From Candidatus Poribacteria bacterium (GTDB taxonomy: Bacteria; Abyssobacteria; SURF-5), in assembly GCA_016215705.1 (NCBI GenBank), contig JACRIR010000076.1, positions 1-24,833 on the forward strand: a stretch of DNA of 24,833 nt, written 5' to 3'. The notes beneath the pieces were generated by a model. That model made no database searches and had not been told where the DNA came from. It was given only the letters and a program-made list of their open reading frames with translations. The position numbers and the translations under genes are program-made. Shown here one piece after another: positions 14,222-22,885 of this stretch (position 1 is the first letter of the stretch; each line of letters opens with the position of its first letter).

Positions 14222-15463
14222 TCAGGTCTCGCTGGTAAGCGTTTCGGGAATTCGGCGGAGTAGAAGTATCCCCACTATGAAGAATACTATGATAACCGAG
14301 AAGAGGATGTTGTATCCTCGTCCGGAGGCAGCGCCGAAATTGTCGACTATTCGTCCAAGCGTGATCGGCGTTACGACCCACGGAATAACCATCGTATACT
14401 GCATGACGCCAATGTACTTGCCGGCCTCGTCCTTCGGGATCATGTCGGACACCAAGGTCCAATACAAGCTCAGGTAAGCCCCGTTGCCGAGCCCGAACAG
14501 GAAGCCGCTCAGATACAGGGTCGAGAATCCTCGCGGTGCAAGCAGGAAGTTGACCTGACAGGCGAGCTGAAGAAGACATGCCACAAGAAGTATGCGCCTG
14601 CGACCAAAGCGATCAGCTACGAAACCAGCGCCGATGGACGAAGGAACCGCCGTTCCCATCGCGATCAGAACTGTCTTCCCGAACGTCGCATTGAAGTTCT
14701 TCGCATCGATCTGGTCCTTGATGAAGTAGAGCAGGAAACACGTCATCGCGACCACGCCCATGTACGTGAGGAGATTACCGGCGGCGAGCCAGACGAGGCC
14801 GCTTCCCTTTTCGAGCTTCGGCAGAAAAATCTCTTTCCACGACGTGACGGCCTGGCGGGGCGCATTCTCGAGCGCTTTCTCTCTGATCTTGAGAGCAACC
14901 CAAAGATTGGCCAGGAAAGTCGCCGACCCTGCAATCAGGGCGAGCGTCATTCTGTGAGTTCCGATTAGACGAGAGGCCACGGCATGGGCGAGCATGATTC
15001 CCAAGGTGTTTGTGATATTTCCCAATGCGGAGATGCGCCCTCGACGCTCAAGCGGCACGATATCGCGGATAAGCGCGCGGTTCGGGAACCATAGCGCCAG
15101 CGCTCCGTGCATCATCACCAGTAAGGCCAGCAGGAAGAGATACCTCCGGCAGCCCAAGACCATTAGAAGCAGTACGCTCATCGCGGCCGCTGCAGGAAGA
15201 TAGAACGGACGTCTTCTACCGAAACGCGACGTAGAATTGTCGCTTACCACTCCGAACAAAGGAGTCAGGAACAACAGGAGCAGATTCGCGAGGCTGGCCA
15301 TCAGCCCCAGGCGCGAGTTTTTGACGGAATCATCAACCATTTTGAGCAGGGCGTTCGGTACCATGTAGGCCGTGGCGGTCGTCCAGCAGAACGCCCATCC
15401 CAGATAGTTGACGCTCAGTTGCATGAGGTACGGCCAACTTTGAGTCTTTTCAGATTCGTCCAT
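14222..15463 (-). CDS. Major facilitator superfamily transporter
   Basis: A 413-residue permease with about 12 hydrophobic segments. The cytoplasmic loop between helices 2 and 3 carries FGVVSDNSTSRFGRRRPF, a variant of the MFS motif of Gly/Asp followed by Arg/Gly-rich sequence. A matching loop in the second half is GFVADRFGRRRILL. The frame is open to 15568, but the additional 35 residues are Ser/Cys-rich and not MFS-like. The ATG at 15463 begins MDESEKTQSWPYLMQLSVNYLGW, which fits a cytoplasmic N terminus and first helix. It follows hypE on the same strand after about 145 bases, so it could be a distal part of the hydrogenase operon or a separate unit. The bipartite SD-x-R-x-GRRRP motif is shared with glycoside/sugar-type MFS families, but the substrate cannot be assigned. 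Confidence 0.87.
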   Translation of the reverse strand: MDESEKTQSWPYLMQLSVNYLGWAFCWTTATAYMVPNALLKMVDDSVKNSRLGLMASLANLLLLFLTPLFGVVSDNSTSRFGRRRPFYLPAAAAMSVLLLMVLGCRRYLFLLALLVMMHGALALWFPNRALIRDIVPLERRGRISALGNITNTLGIMLAHAVASRLIGTHRMTLALIAGSATFLANLWVALKIREKALENAPRQAVTSWKEIFLPKLEKGSGLVWLAAGNLLTYMGVVAMTCFLLYFIKDQIDAKNFNATFGKTVLIAMGTAVPSSIGAGFVADRFGRRRILLVACLLQLACQVNFLLAPRGFSTLYLSGFLFGLGNGAYLSLYWTLVSDMIPKDEAGKYIGVMQYTMVIPWVVTPITLGRIVDNFGAASGRGYNILFSVIIVFFIVGILLLRRIPETLTSET

Positions 15464-15607
15464 ATCGAGCTTTCCCGCTTGCGAACGAGCATTGTACGCA
15501 GACAGGCGTTCAGTAGAAACGGCGCTGTCCAGCGCATGAATTCTACAGAATGAAGAGCAAAGAATCAAGAAAGAAAAGATAGGAAAACGACTTCCAATGA
15601 TGTGTCC

Positions 15608-16627
15608 TCAGCAGATTCTTGGCAGGAGGCGGCCGCTCGGCATGTCGATGATGCGTTTTCCGCCGATGGGAGTTCGGCCGATGACGATGCTCTTCTTGTG
15701 CTCGATGATACGACCGATGCGGACTGCGTCTTTGCCATATTCGTGGCGGCGCATGGCCTCGAGAACTTTTTCATCGCAGTCTTCGGCGCAAACAACGATG
15801 CACTTGCCCTCGTTCGCCACGTGAAGCGGATCGAGCCCTAACATGTTGCAGGCCGCAAGCACTTCTTTCCGAATCGGTATGCTTTGCTCGTCCACTTCGA
15901 TGGCTATCCCTGCAGAAACCGCCAACTCGTTCAGAGCGGCGGCAAGCCCTCCACGCGTAAGATCACGCATGAAATGGATGTTTGGCGCAACGGCAAGGAT
16001 CGATTGAACCATGCCCGCGAGCGGCGCGACGTCGCTCGCAATATTTGCCTCGAATCCGTACTCGCCGCGCTGGCTCAGGACCGAGATTCCGTGCTCGGCC
16101 AATGAACCGTTCAGCAGAATCGTATCGCCAACGCGAACCTGTTTAGCGCCGAGACTGATCCCATCAGAAAGCGCTCCTATGCCCGAGGTGTTTATGAACA
16201 GTTCGTCGGCAGCGCCACGCTCCACAACCTTTGTGTCGCCGGTCACAACGATTACATTTGCCTCGGAAGCCGCAACCTTGATGGAATCCATGATCGCGTG
16301 GAGTCTCTTGACTAGAAATCCTTCCTCTATTATCAGAGACAATGAGATGTAAAGAGGGCGCGCGCCAGCCATCGCGAGGTCATTGACAGTGCCGCACACG
16401 GCTAGTTTTCCGATGTCGCCGCCCTTGAAAAAAAGCGGCTTGACCACATAGGAATCCGTTGTAAAGGCAAGTTGTCGGCCGGGAGATTCGATGACCGCGC
16501 TGTCGCCGAGTTCATTCAATATCCGGTTCGAGAAGGTTTTGACAAATGTTCCTTCGATGAGCAAGCGGGTCAGTGATCCGCCGCCGCCGTGGGCAAGCAG
16601 GATGGATTCATGCTCAAGGTTTGCCAT
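15608..16627 (-). CDS. hypE: Hydrogenase maturation protein HypE
   Basis: HypE makes the cyanide ligands of the [NiFe] centre. It receives a carbamoyl group from HypF on its C-terminal cysteine and dehydrates it with ATP to thiocyanate. The protein has the PurM/AIRS fold with an N-terminal LLAHGGGGS, then GDSAVIESPGRQLAFTTDSYVVKPLFFKGGDIGKLAV split over two segments, and VVTGDTKVVERG in the middle. It ends in LPRIC, and the terminal Cys in PRIC is the essential modified residue, so the gene is intact. The ATG at 16627 gives 339 residues, close to the family norm. An alternative ATG lies at 16642, and neither has a strong ribosome site. It overlaps the end of hypD by 14 bases, which indicates translational coupling. 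Confidence 0.96.
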   Translation of the reverse strand: MANLEHESILLAHGGGGSLTRLLIEGTFVKTFSNRILNELGDSAVIESPGRQLAFTTDSYVVKPLFFKGGDIGKLAVCGTVNDLAMAGARPLYISLSLIIEEGFLVKRLHAIMDSIKVAASEANVIVVTGDTKVVERGAADELFINTSGIGALSDGISLGAKQVRVGDTILLNGSLAEHGISVLSQRGEYGFEANIASDVAPLAGMVQSILAVAPNIHFMRDLTRGGLAAALNELAVSAGIAIEVDEQSIPIRKEVLAACNMLGLDPLHVANEGKCIVVCAEDCDEKVLEAMRRHEYGKDAVRIGRIIEHKKSIVIGRTPIGGKRIIDMPSGRLLPRIC

Positions 16628-17786
16628 AGGGGTTGGGTCCATATTTGTAGTAAGCGGCGCACGTTCCCTCCGATGAGATTATGCAAGGGCCTATGGGATT
16701 GTCGGGCGTGCACCGAGTCCCGAACATCGCGCATTCGGTTGGAATCTTGATTCCTTTGAGGACTTCTCCGCAGGCGCAGCCGGACGGCATCGAGTCGTCG
16801 GAAAATGTGCCTGTTTGCGCCTCAGATGAATTCCCGCTTCCGATCAGGTCGAGGGCAGGGTTTTCGCAAGAATGATGGGAAAGCAGGGCATCCATGTGCT
16901 GGTACTTGGGCCGCAGCTTCAGCCCGCTTCGCGGCATGATTCCAAGTCCGCGCCACACGCTGTCGGCGGGCTCAAATACCTCGTCGATAATCTCGCACGC
17001 CCGCTCGTTGCCCCTCTCTGTAACGACCCTTGAATATTCGATTTCGACCTCGGCGCGTTCTTCGACAAGTTGGAGGAGCAGCATGCGAATTGCCAACAGG
17101 ACATCCAGGGGCTCGAATCCGGCGACAGCGCACGGTATTGCGTATTTATTGGCGATAGGCCTGTATGCGGCCGAGCCTATGATAACGCTCACATGGCCCG
17201 GGCAGATGAAGCCATGCACGTTGGTGTTTTTGTCACTTGCGAGCAGGTCCAAAGCCGGCGGAATGAGCTTGTTAGCCGGTATTATGAACAGATTCTTCAA
17301 ACCCGATTCGCCGGCGCGGATGAGCGTCCAACTTATGGAAGGCGTCGTTGTCTCGAAGCCGACGGCGAAGAAGACAATGCGTTTATCAGGAGCATTCTGG
17401 GCGAGTGGAATGAGATCGGCTGGTGAATATACAACATGGACATTCGCGCCTTTGGCTTTTGCCGATTCGAGCGAACGTCTTGTGCCCGGCACTCGCATCA
17501 TATCGCCGAAGGTGACAAGTGTGGTATCCTCTCGCAAGGAAATTTCTGCCGCAAGGTCAATCAGTCCCGGGGGAGTAACACATACCGGGCAGCCGGGTCC
17601 GGAAACGAGTCGAATGTTGCTCGGCAGGAGCCCCGGGATTCCGCTTCGCATGATCGCGAACGTGTGAGTTCCGCATACTTCCATGAGTCTGACGGTGCGC
17701 GAAGACATGCGATTGGCCAGTCCTGAAATATCCTTCAGGACCGCCGCTGCAAGTTCCGTATCACTGAATCTATCAAGAACATTCAT
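16614..17786 (-). CDS. hypD: Hydrogenase maturation protein HypD
   Basis: HypD is the iron-sulfur scaffold on which, with HypC, the Fe(CN)2CO unit is assembled. Diagnostic segments are LMEVCGTHTFAIMRSGIPGLLP, VSGPGCPVCVTP with its two cysteines, and VGFETTTPS. The C-terminal [4Fe-4S] region contains CACGEVLKGIKIPTECAMF, then TRCTPDNPIGPC and SSEGTCAAYY. The frame stays open to 17873, but the upstream residues do not resemble HypD. The ATG at 17786 gives 390 residues, near the usual 360-380. Between its start and the hypC stop is a 208-base gap, unusually long for this operon and holding a repeat-like hairpin. It overlaps hypE at its 3' end. Confidence 0.96.
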   Translation of the reverse strand: MNVLDRFSDTELAAAVLKDISGLANRMSSRTVRLMEVCGTHTFAIMRSGIPGLLPSNIRLVSGPGCPVCVTPPGLIDLAAEISLREDTTLVTFGDMMRVPGTRRSLESAKAKGANVHVVYSPADLIPLAQNAPDKRIVFFAVGFETTTPSISWTLIRAGESGLKNLFIIPANKLIPPALDLLASDKNTNVHGFICPGHVSVIIGSAAYRPIANKYAIPCAVAGFEPLDVLLAIRMLLLQLVEERAEVEIEYSRVVTERGNERACEIIDEVFEPADSVWRGLGIMPRSGLKLRPKYQHMDALLSHHSCENPALDLIGSGNSSEAQTGTFSDDSMPSGCACGEVLKGIKIPTECAMFGTRCTPDNPIGPCIISSEGTCAAYYKYGPNPYGKP

Positions 17787-17962
17787 GGCTAGTCGCGAAA
17801 ATCCCCCCGTTGAGACTGACCCATAATCGGCACACCAGGATGCGATTTTGTAGGCCCCAATTTGTTCGCACAATGTTTTCGAGCTATTTCCGCGTCGCGC
17901 CTCCGAATAAACTCACGCCTACAACGGTCTGGCTAAGACGCACAATTTTGCGGCACATTCTC

Positions 17963-17980
17963 AATCCCCCTTTAGAGGGG
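17963..17980. repeat. Short CCCCC/GGGG hairpin, likely REP remnant
   Basis: AATCCCCC at 17963-17970 followed by TTTAGAGGGG forms a 5-bp stem (CCCCT/AGGGG read on the minus strand) with a 4-base loop. It resembles the hairpin pair at 6864-6957 and lies in the gap between hypC and hypD. No T-run follows on the minus strand, so it is not a standard terminator. Confidence 0.35.
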
Positions 17981-17994
17981 TAATCAACGCATCT

Positions 17995-18204
17995 TCACAT
18001 TAGTTGTTCCAAAAGCCTGAGAGCTTCCTCCGCCTCGGCAAGATCGAGTTTGCTGATCGCGAAGCCGGCGTGAACGATTACGAAATCGCCGATCTCGACG
18101 TCGTCGAGCAATCCGATGCAAGCGCGCACTGTGACGCCGTTAACGTCGACGGTGGCGAACTCGCCGTCTAATGCCGTCACTTTTGCGGGAATTGCGAGGC
18201 ACAT
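17995..18204 (-). CDS. hypC: Hydrogenase assembly chaperone HypC
   Basis: HypC is a small chaperone of 69 residues here that carries the iron complex with HypD and delivers it to the hydrogenase large subunit precursor. Once the initiator Met is removed, the N-terminal Cys binds the complex. That fixes the start at ATG 18204, giving MCLAIPAKV, even though the frame is open to 18252. The conserved His in FVIVHAGFAISKLD (about residue 45) is present, as is the OB-fold strand pattern GVTVRACIGLL. Its start is 5 bases after the hypF stop, so it is translated in tandem with hypF. hypD follows only after 208 bases. This is a short but unambiguous match. Confidence 0.95.
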   Translation of the reverse strand: MCLAIPAKVTALDGEFATVDVNGVTVRACIGLLDDVEIGDFVIVHAGFAISKLDLAEAEEALRLLEQLM

Positions 18205-18209
18205 AGGGA

Positions 18210-20495
18210 TTATCTTTCGTTGGCAATTACTGCTTGTCCGAACGATATGCACTCGTCGTTCGGCGAGAGTGATTTGTGCGTAAGCACCGTGAATCCATGT
18301 TCAGAAAGGCTCTTCGTCAGTCGCTCAAGCAGATACGTATTCTGGAACACTCCGCCGGAAACAGCCACCGTTTCCAGCCCCGTTTTTTCTCTGCTCATTG
18401 CGCAGATGTCGGCGACCATTCTGACAACTGCATTGTGAAATCTTGCGGAAATTGCAGGCGGCTCGCTCCCTTTACGAACGTCCTCGAGTATGCTCATCAG
18501 CACCGGCGACGGATCGATCACCGCACACTTTGAAGAGTTGTCAAATGCGAAATGATACGAATCTTCGACTCCGCGTTCAATCAGGGATTCAAGATATACG
18601 GGGCCTTCTCCCTCGAATGTCGCATTATAGCATAGCCCGAGAATCGCCGCCACGGCGTCAAATAGCCGGCCCATGCCCGATGTCGGCGGAGAATTATCGT
18701 TTCTTCGCATCATATTCAGCAGCACTGCAAGCCTGCCGTCATCGGTCTCTCGAATTACATCGAGCGGCAGGGCGCGGGCGCTGTCACCCATCATTCCAAA
18801 CAGGTATGAGATCGCCATGCGGTAGGGTTCGCGAACGACGGCGTCGCCGCCGGGCATGGGGAAATACTTGAGGTGAGCGACACGATCGTAGCCGGCAGCA
18901 TCAGCAATCATGAACTCGCTCCCCCAGACGGCGCCGTCATCCCCGAGGCCGGCTCCGTCGAAGGCGACGCCTATGATTCTGTCGTACACGCCGTTCTCGG
19001 CCGCGCAACTTACAATATGGGCGTGGTGGTGCTGGACTTTGCAGAGCCGCAGACCGGTTCGCTCGCTCGCGAGTTTCGTCGAGGCGTAGTCGGGATGCAT
19101 GTCACAGGCGATTATCTCGGGTCTGACCGACAAGAGTCTTTCCATCTCCGCGACGGTCTCTTCGAGATACTCGACAGTTTCGAGATTATCGAGATCGCCG
19201 ACGTAACGGCTCACGTATGCGTGACCACCTTTTGCGACGCATATGGTGTTCTTCAGGTGAGACCCATAGGCGCAAATGGGTTTCAATGGCCGCTCGAGCA
19301 CAATCGGCCTCGGAACGTATCCTCGCGCGCGCCTCATGATAGTATGATTTCCGCCGTAGAACTTCACTATGGAATCGTCGCATCTGCGCACTATTTCGCG
19401 ATTGTGCAGCAGGAAATAGTCTGCAATATGAGCGAGATTTCCGATGGCGTCTTCGACCGAGCATTTGATAGGCTCCTCACTCAGATTGCCGCTGGTCATC
19501 ACTAGCGCCCGAAAGCCGCCACTCAGCAACAGGCTATGAAGCGGAGTGTATGCGAGCATGACACCAAGTGTTGAATTGTTGGGTGCGACGGATTCGGCGA
19601 TGCTGTTGCCTTTGCGCTTCTGCAGTAGGACAATCGGCGCAAGCCGCGACTCAAGCATGGCTTCTTCCTGAGCAGTCACATGGGCATATGATTTGACATT
19701 ATCGAGCCGCGCTGACATTATCGCGAAAGGTTTTGTGGGTCGCTTTTTTCTCGAACGAAGCAGCTTCACAGCATCGTCGTCTTCGGCGTTGACGGCCAGA
19801 TGAAATCCCCCGAGTCCCCGTATGGCCACGATCTTGCCTTTCTTGAGGAGATTCGCCGTCGCAAGGGCTGCGTCCACGCAGGGAATCTCGTTTCCGTGTT
19901 TGTCGGCAAGCCAGAGGCGAGGGCCACACTCCCGGCAACTATTGGTTTGTGAATGGAAGCGCCTGCTATCGGGATCCCGATACTCACGCAAACAGGCCTT
20001 GCACATCGGGAACACACGCATGGACGTAGTTTCGCGGTCGAACGGAACGTCTTCCACAATGGTATATCGTGGGCCACAGTTGACGCAGCTATTGAAAGGA
20101 TAGCGGAATCGCCGATCGGACGGATCATTTATCTCCCGGAGGCAGTCGAGACAAACGGCCGTGTCCGGCGCAACCATGAGCGAGATCTCGCCGTTTCCTC
20201 TGCTCGGGATGATTGAGAAGCCGTTCTCTCCGGTTGTTGATAGGTTCTGCTGGTCGAGGGACAGGATTTGGGCGTTGGGTGGACCATCTGAGACAATTCT
20301 CCGGATCAGGCTGTTTACGTTTGCCTCCGCACCTTCGGCCTCGATAATCACGCCATTTGTTGTGTTTGCGATGAAGCCCGCGAGGTTGCATTCAGTCGCA
20401 ACTCGATATATGAAAGGGCGGAATCCTACCCCCTGGACGGTACCCTTGACCGTGAGTTTTTTTCGGATAACACTAGCCATCTGTTTCAAAACCAA
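18210..20495 (-). CDS. hypF: Carbamoyltransferase HypF
   Basis: HypF converts carbamoyl phosphate and ATP to carbamoyl-adenylate and passes the carbamoyl group to HypE, the first step of cyanide ligand synthesis. All domains are present in 761 residues, which is normal. The acylphosphatase domain is at about 12-100 with VQGVGFRPFIYRV. Two zinc fingers follow, with Cys at 115, 118, 137, 140 and at 165, 168, 187, 190, each C-x2-C-x18-C-x2-C. A YrdC-like domain covers about 205-390. A Kae1-like domain follows, with HHHAH near 480, GVAFDGAGLGDDGAVWG and AVSGGVFQN. The first possible start is TTG at 20495 with a GAGG ribosome site 8 bases away. An ATG at 20480 is an alternative. It follows the receiver-domain gene closely and precedes hypC by 5 bases. 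Confidence 0.96.
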   Translation of the reverse strand: MVLKQMASVIRKKLTVKGTVQGVGFRPFIYRVATECNLAGFIANTTNGVIIEAEGAEANVNSLIRRIVSDGPPNAQILSLDQQNLSTTGENGFSIIPSRGNGEISLMVAPDTAVCLDCLREINDPSDRRFRYPFNSCVNCGPRYTIVEDVPFDRETTSMRVFPMCKACLREYRDPDSRRFHSQTNSCRECGPRLWLADKHGNEIPCVDAALATANLLKKGKIVAIRGLGGFHLAVNAEDDDAVKLLRSRKKRPTKPFAIMSARLDNVKSYAHVTAQEEAMLESRLAPIVLLQKRKGNSIAESVAPNNSTLGVMLAYTPLHSLLLSGGFRALVMTSGNLSEEPIKCSVEDAIGNLAHIADYFLLHNREIVRRCDDSIVKFYGGNHTIMRRARGYVPRPIVLERPLKPICAYGSHLKNTICVAKGGHAYVSRYVGDLDNLETVEYLEETVAEMERLLSVRPEIIACDMHPDYASTKLASERTGLRLCKVQHHHAHIVSCAAENGVYDRIIGVAFDGAGLGDDGAVWGSEFMIADAAGYDRVAHLKYFPMPGGDAVVREPYRMAISYLFGMMGDSARALPLDVIRETDDGRLAVLLNMMRRNDNSPPTSGMGRLFDAVAAILGLCYNATFEGEGPVYLESLIERGVEDSYHFAFDNSSKCAVIDPSPVLMSILEDVRKGSEPPAISARFHNAVVRMVADICAMSREKTGLETVAVSGGVFQNTYLLERLTKSLSEHGFTVLTHKSLSPNDECISFGQAVIANER

Positions 20496-20510
20496 ACGAA
20501 ACGCCTCGTA

Positions 20511-20894
20511 TCACTGCTTCTTTTCAATCCTATTCTTGACGGTTGTCAGGAGAGTGTTGGGTTCAATGGGTTTCTGGAAGATACCCGCCAAACCGAGGTC
20601 CGCGTAGTCGGCCTGACTGTCCAATGAGTCACCGACGGAACTGAGCATGAAGATGGGGACGTTGCTGCCAAGCGCTTTCAGCCTTTCGGTGAAGCGGGTT
20701 CCGGCGTCGATCTCCTCCATCATCAAGTCAACTATGACCATGTCGGGATTTTCGGCTTTGAAAACCTTCAGGCCCTCTTCCGCCGTCAGAGCCTCTGTAA
20801 CTTTGTATCCGCCGGACTCGAGGGCAATGCGGAGCATATCCAGAGTATCCTGGTCATCGTCAACACAAAGGATAACGTATTTTGGGTCTTTCAT
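20511..20894 (-). CDS. Stand-alone receiver-domain response regulator (CheY-like)
   Basis: A 127-residue single REC domain with no output domain. The acidic pocket is D12-D14 (CVDDDQ) and the phosphoacceptor is D56 in VIVDLMM. The signalling Ser is in MLSSVG (S85/S86) and the conserved Lys is K108 in FQKPI, so every receiver residue is intact. The ATG follows an AAGGAGG ribosome site and overlaps the maturation-protease stop as ATGA, so the two are translationally coupled. hypF begins 15 bases after its stop. It sits between structural and maturation genes of a hydrogenase operon without a histidine kinase in the window. Its role may be to relay a signal to a partner protein or to take part in hydrogenase regulation. 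Neither is shown by the sequence. Confidence 0.92.
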   Translation of the reverse strand: MKDPKYVILCVDDDQDTLDMLRIALESGGYKVTEALTAEEGLKVFKAENPDMVIVDLMMEEIDAGTRFTERLKALGSNVPIFMLSSVGDSLDSQADYADLGLAGIFQKPIEPNTLLTTVKNRIEKKQ

Positions 20895-21406
20895 TTTCCC
20901 TCCTTGCCGAACAGTGATGCCAAGTGACTGATGCTCTCAGCCGTTTGGCTGAAGGAACCGTTGTGAATCCACGATTGAAAAAAACCGAGGGCAGCCGCCA
21001 AATTGCGCTCGGCGCGTGGAGTCAAAGATTCGTTGAACTCATCAAAGACATATCCCCGAATGCCCAGAAGATATCCCTCTGTTTCAACCCCGAAAAGGTC
21101 CCGGGCAAGGGCGAGAACAGACGCCGGGTCCAGGCTGTGAGAGGAGAAACTCATCCGCGCTTTGGGCTCGATCGGCCGAAAAGAGAAAGGTTCGGGGCCT
21201 TCGGCGGCGGCATCGGCGAAAACGACGCCTCGATGACCTGCCACCGCATAAGCGTCCTCGACGCCGAGCTGATAATTGACCTCGACCGTGACGCCGGCCA
21301 AGCCTAGTTTCTCGACCGCCTCGGCGAAAGCCGGCCCGAGACCGTCATCGCGGCGCCCCGGATTGCCATAGCCAATCACAAGTGTTTTTCCTGTGTTTCC
21401 GCTCAA
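20891..21406 (-). CDS. hoxW: Hydrogenase maturation protease (HoxW/HyaD/HybD family)
   Basis: A 171-residue endopeptidase that removes the C-terminal tail of the hydrogenase large subunit after nickel insertion. The N-terminal signature is LVIGYGNPGRRDDGLGPAF, where the acidic RDDG residue corresponds to the first nickel-sensing acid. FADAAAEG carries the second acid (D) and SFSSHSLDP carries the conserved His. The start is TTG at 21406, overlapping the hoxH stop (TTGA), with no alternative start before the signature. Translation is probably coupled to hoxH. The response regulator follows with an ATGA overlap. The symbol hoxW is chosen because it sits next to a group 3d-type hoxH; the protein family is certain. 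Confidence 0.92.
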   Translation of the reverse strand: MSGNTGKTLVIGYGNPGRRDDGLGPAFAEAVEKLGLAGVTVEVNYQLGVEDAYAVAGHRGVVFADAAAEGPEPFSFRPIEPKARMSFSSHSLDPASVLALARDLFGVETEGYLLGIRGYVFDEFNESLTPRAERNLAAALGFFQSWIHNGSFSQTAESISHLASLFGKEGK

Positions 21407-22845
21407 TCCCGCGTCTTCCTGTTGATTATGTTGCCTTCAGCATCCATGAGTTCCACAAGCAAAGGCATCCGGCCGAGGGCGTGAGTTGCGCACGATAGGC
21501 AAGGGTCATACGCCCGGATGGCCACTTCTATGTGGTTAAGCAGTCCTTCCGTGATCTCTTTGCCGTCGAGATATTCTTCCGCCACTTTCTGCACGGCGCG
21601 ATTCATGGGCTCGTTGTTGTGCGTGGTCGATACGATCAGATTCGCCATAACGACTTGATCGTTTTCGTCAACTTTGTAGTGATGGAACAGCGTGCCGCGC
21701 GGAGCCTCGATCAGGCCAATGCCTTCTCTTCGGCGTTTACCTTTGGCCACAAGGTCATCGCCTTGCAGATCGGGGTCGTTCAGCAATTCCTTAATCTTCT
21801 CGGCTGCGTGAACCAACTCGACCATGCGCGCCCAATGATACGCCATGGTGACATTGATGGGCTTGCCGTTTCCAAGCTTCACAAATTCCTTGCGTTCTTT
21901 TTCGGCGATGGGCGTGTCGATGAAGTCGCAATTATTCAGTCGCGCGAGCGGCCCGACTCGATACCATCCGTCTTCCGGGCCAACTGATTTTATGAACGGA
22001 AACTTCATATAAGACCACGGCCGCACTTCTTCGGCGATGAAATCGAGGTAGTTTGCATAGTCGACCTGATCGAGAATCTTGTTTCCTTCGGCGTCGATGG
22101 CGCGGAGATTGCCGTGATAAAGGTCGAGCGCCCCGTCCTCGCGCACCAGGCTGAGGTGATTCGAGGGGAACGATCCGAATGAAGCAAGCCTGTCGAGATT
22201 TTCGGCGGTATAGTCCTTGGCAATCTTAAGCGCTGATTGCGCCCAGTCCAGCATCTTGTCTATGTCTCGCAGGAACACATCTCGCTCTTCGACGCTGAGG
22301 TTCTTGTTTATTCCGCCGGGGATAGCGCCCGTTCCGTGAATTTTCTTGCCGGCGGTCGCCTTGATTATCTCCTGCCCGTACTTGCGCATCATAACACCCT
22401 GAACCGCAAGGTCCGGATATTTCTTTGCAACTCCGATCACGTTGCGAATTGCGGGGTCTGCATCGAAACCGAAAAGGAGGTCGGGCGACACGAGATGGAA
22501 GAAGTGCAGCGCATGGGACTGGAACATCTGGCCGTAGTGCATTAACCGGCGCATCTTCTCCGCCGTCGGGGTGAGATTCTCGCCTCCGACGATCCGGTCC
22601 ACGGCTTTGGCGGCAGCCAGGTGGTGGCTGACGGGACAGATGCCGCAAAGTCGCTGCACCAGTACGGGCATTTCCCAATACGGGCGGCCCTGGACAAAAC
22701 GTTCGAATCCGCGAAACTCGATGACGTGCATGCGCGCCTGTTTCACGCACCCTTCGTCATTGAGGAACAGTGTAACCTTAGCGTGACCCTCGATGCGGGT
22801 CACGGGCTCGAGCACAATCAGTTTTCCGCCATTTGTCGATTTCAC
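21403..22845 (-). CDS. hoxH: NAD-reducing [NiFe] hydrogenase large subunit HoxH
   Basis: The 480-residue catalytic subunit holding the Ni-Fe centre of the bidirectional NAD-linked hydrogenase, which interconverts H2 with protons and electrons. The four nickel ligands are C67 and C70 in [11 protein letters not shown] and C449 and C452 in [10 protein letters not shown]. These L1 and L2 motifs match group 3d (HoxH) enzymes. The N terminus has the metal-centre signature PVTRIEGH. After the L2 His the chain continues about 25 residues from ALGRMP to the end, the tail that a maturation protease removes. The next gene encodes such a protease. The start is GTG at 22845 with AAGGAG at good spacing. 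It lies 40 bases after hoxY. Confidence 0.97.
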   Translation of the reverse strand: MKSTNGGKLIVLEPVTRIEGHAKVTLFLNDEGCVKQARMHVIEFRGFERFVQGRPYWEMPVLVQRLCGICPVSHHLAAAKAVDRIVGGENLTPTAEKMRRLMHYGQMFQSHALHFFHLVSPDLLFGFDADPAIRNVIGVAKKYPDLAVQGVMMRKYGQEIIKATAGKKIHGTGAIPGGINKNLSVEERDVFLRDIDKMLDWAQSALKIAKDYTAENLDRLASFGSFPSNHLSLVREDGALDLYHGNLRAIDAEGNKILDQVDYANYLDFIAEEVRPWSYMKFPFIKSVGPEDGWYRVGPLARLNNCDFIDTPIAEKERKEFVKLGNGKPINVTMAYHWARMVELVHAAEKIKELLNDPDLQGDDLVAKGKRRREGIGLIEAPRGTLFHHYKVDENDQVVMANLIVSTTHNNEPMNRAVQKVAEEYLDGKEITEGLLNHIEVAIRAYDPCLSCATHALGRMPLLVELMDAEGNIINRKTRD

Positions 22846-22885
22846 TTTGGTCTCCTTTTCTTATACACGGATTCCCAGACCAAGC

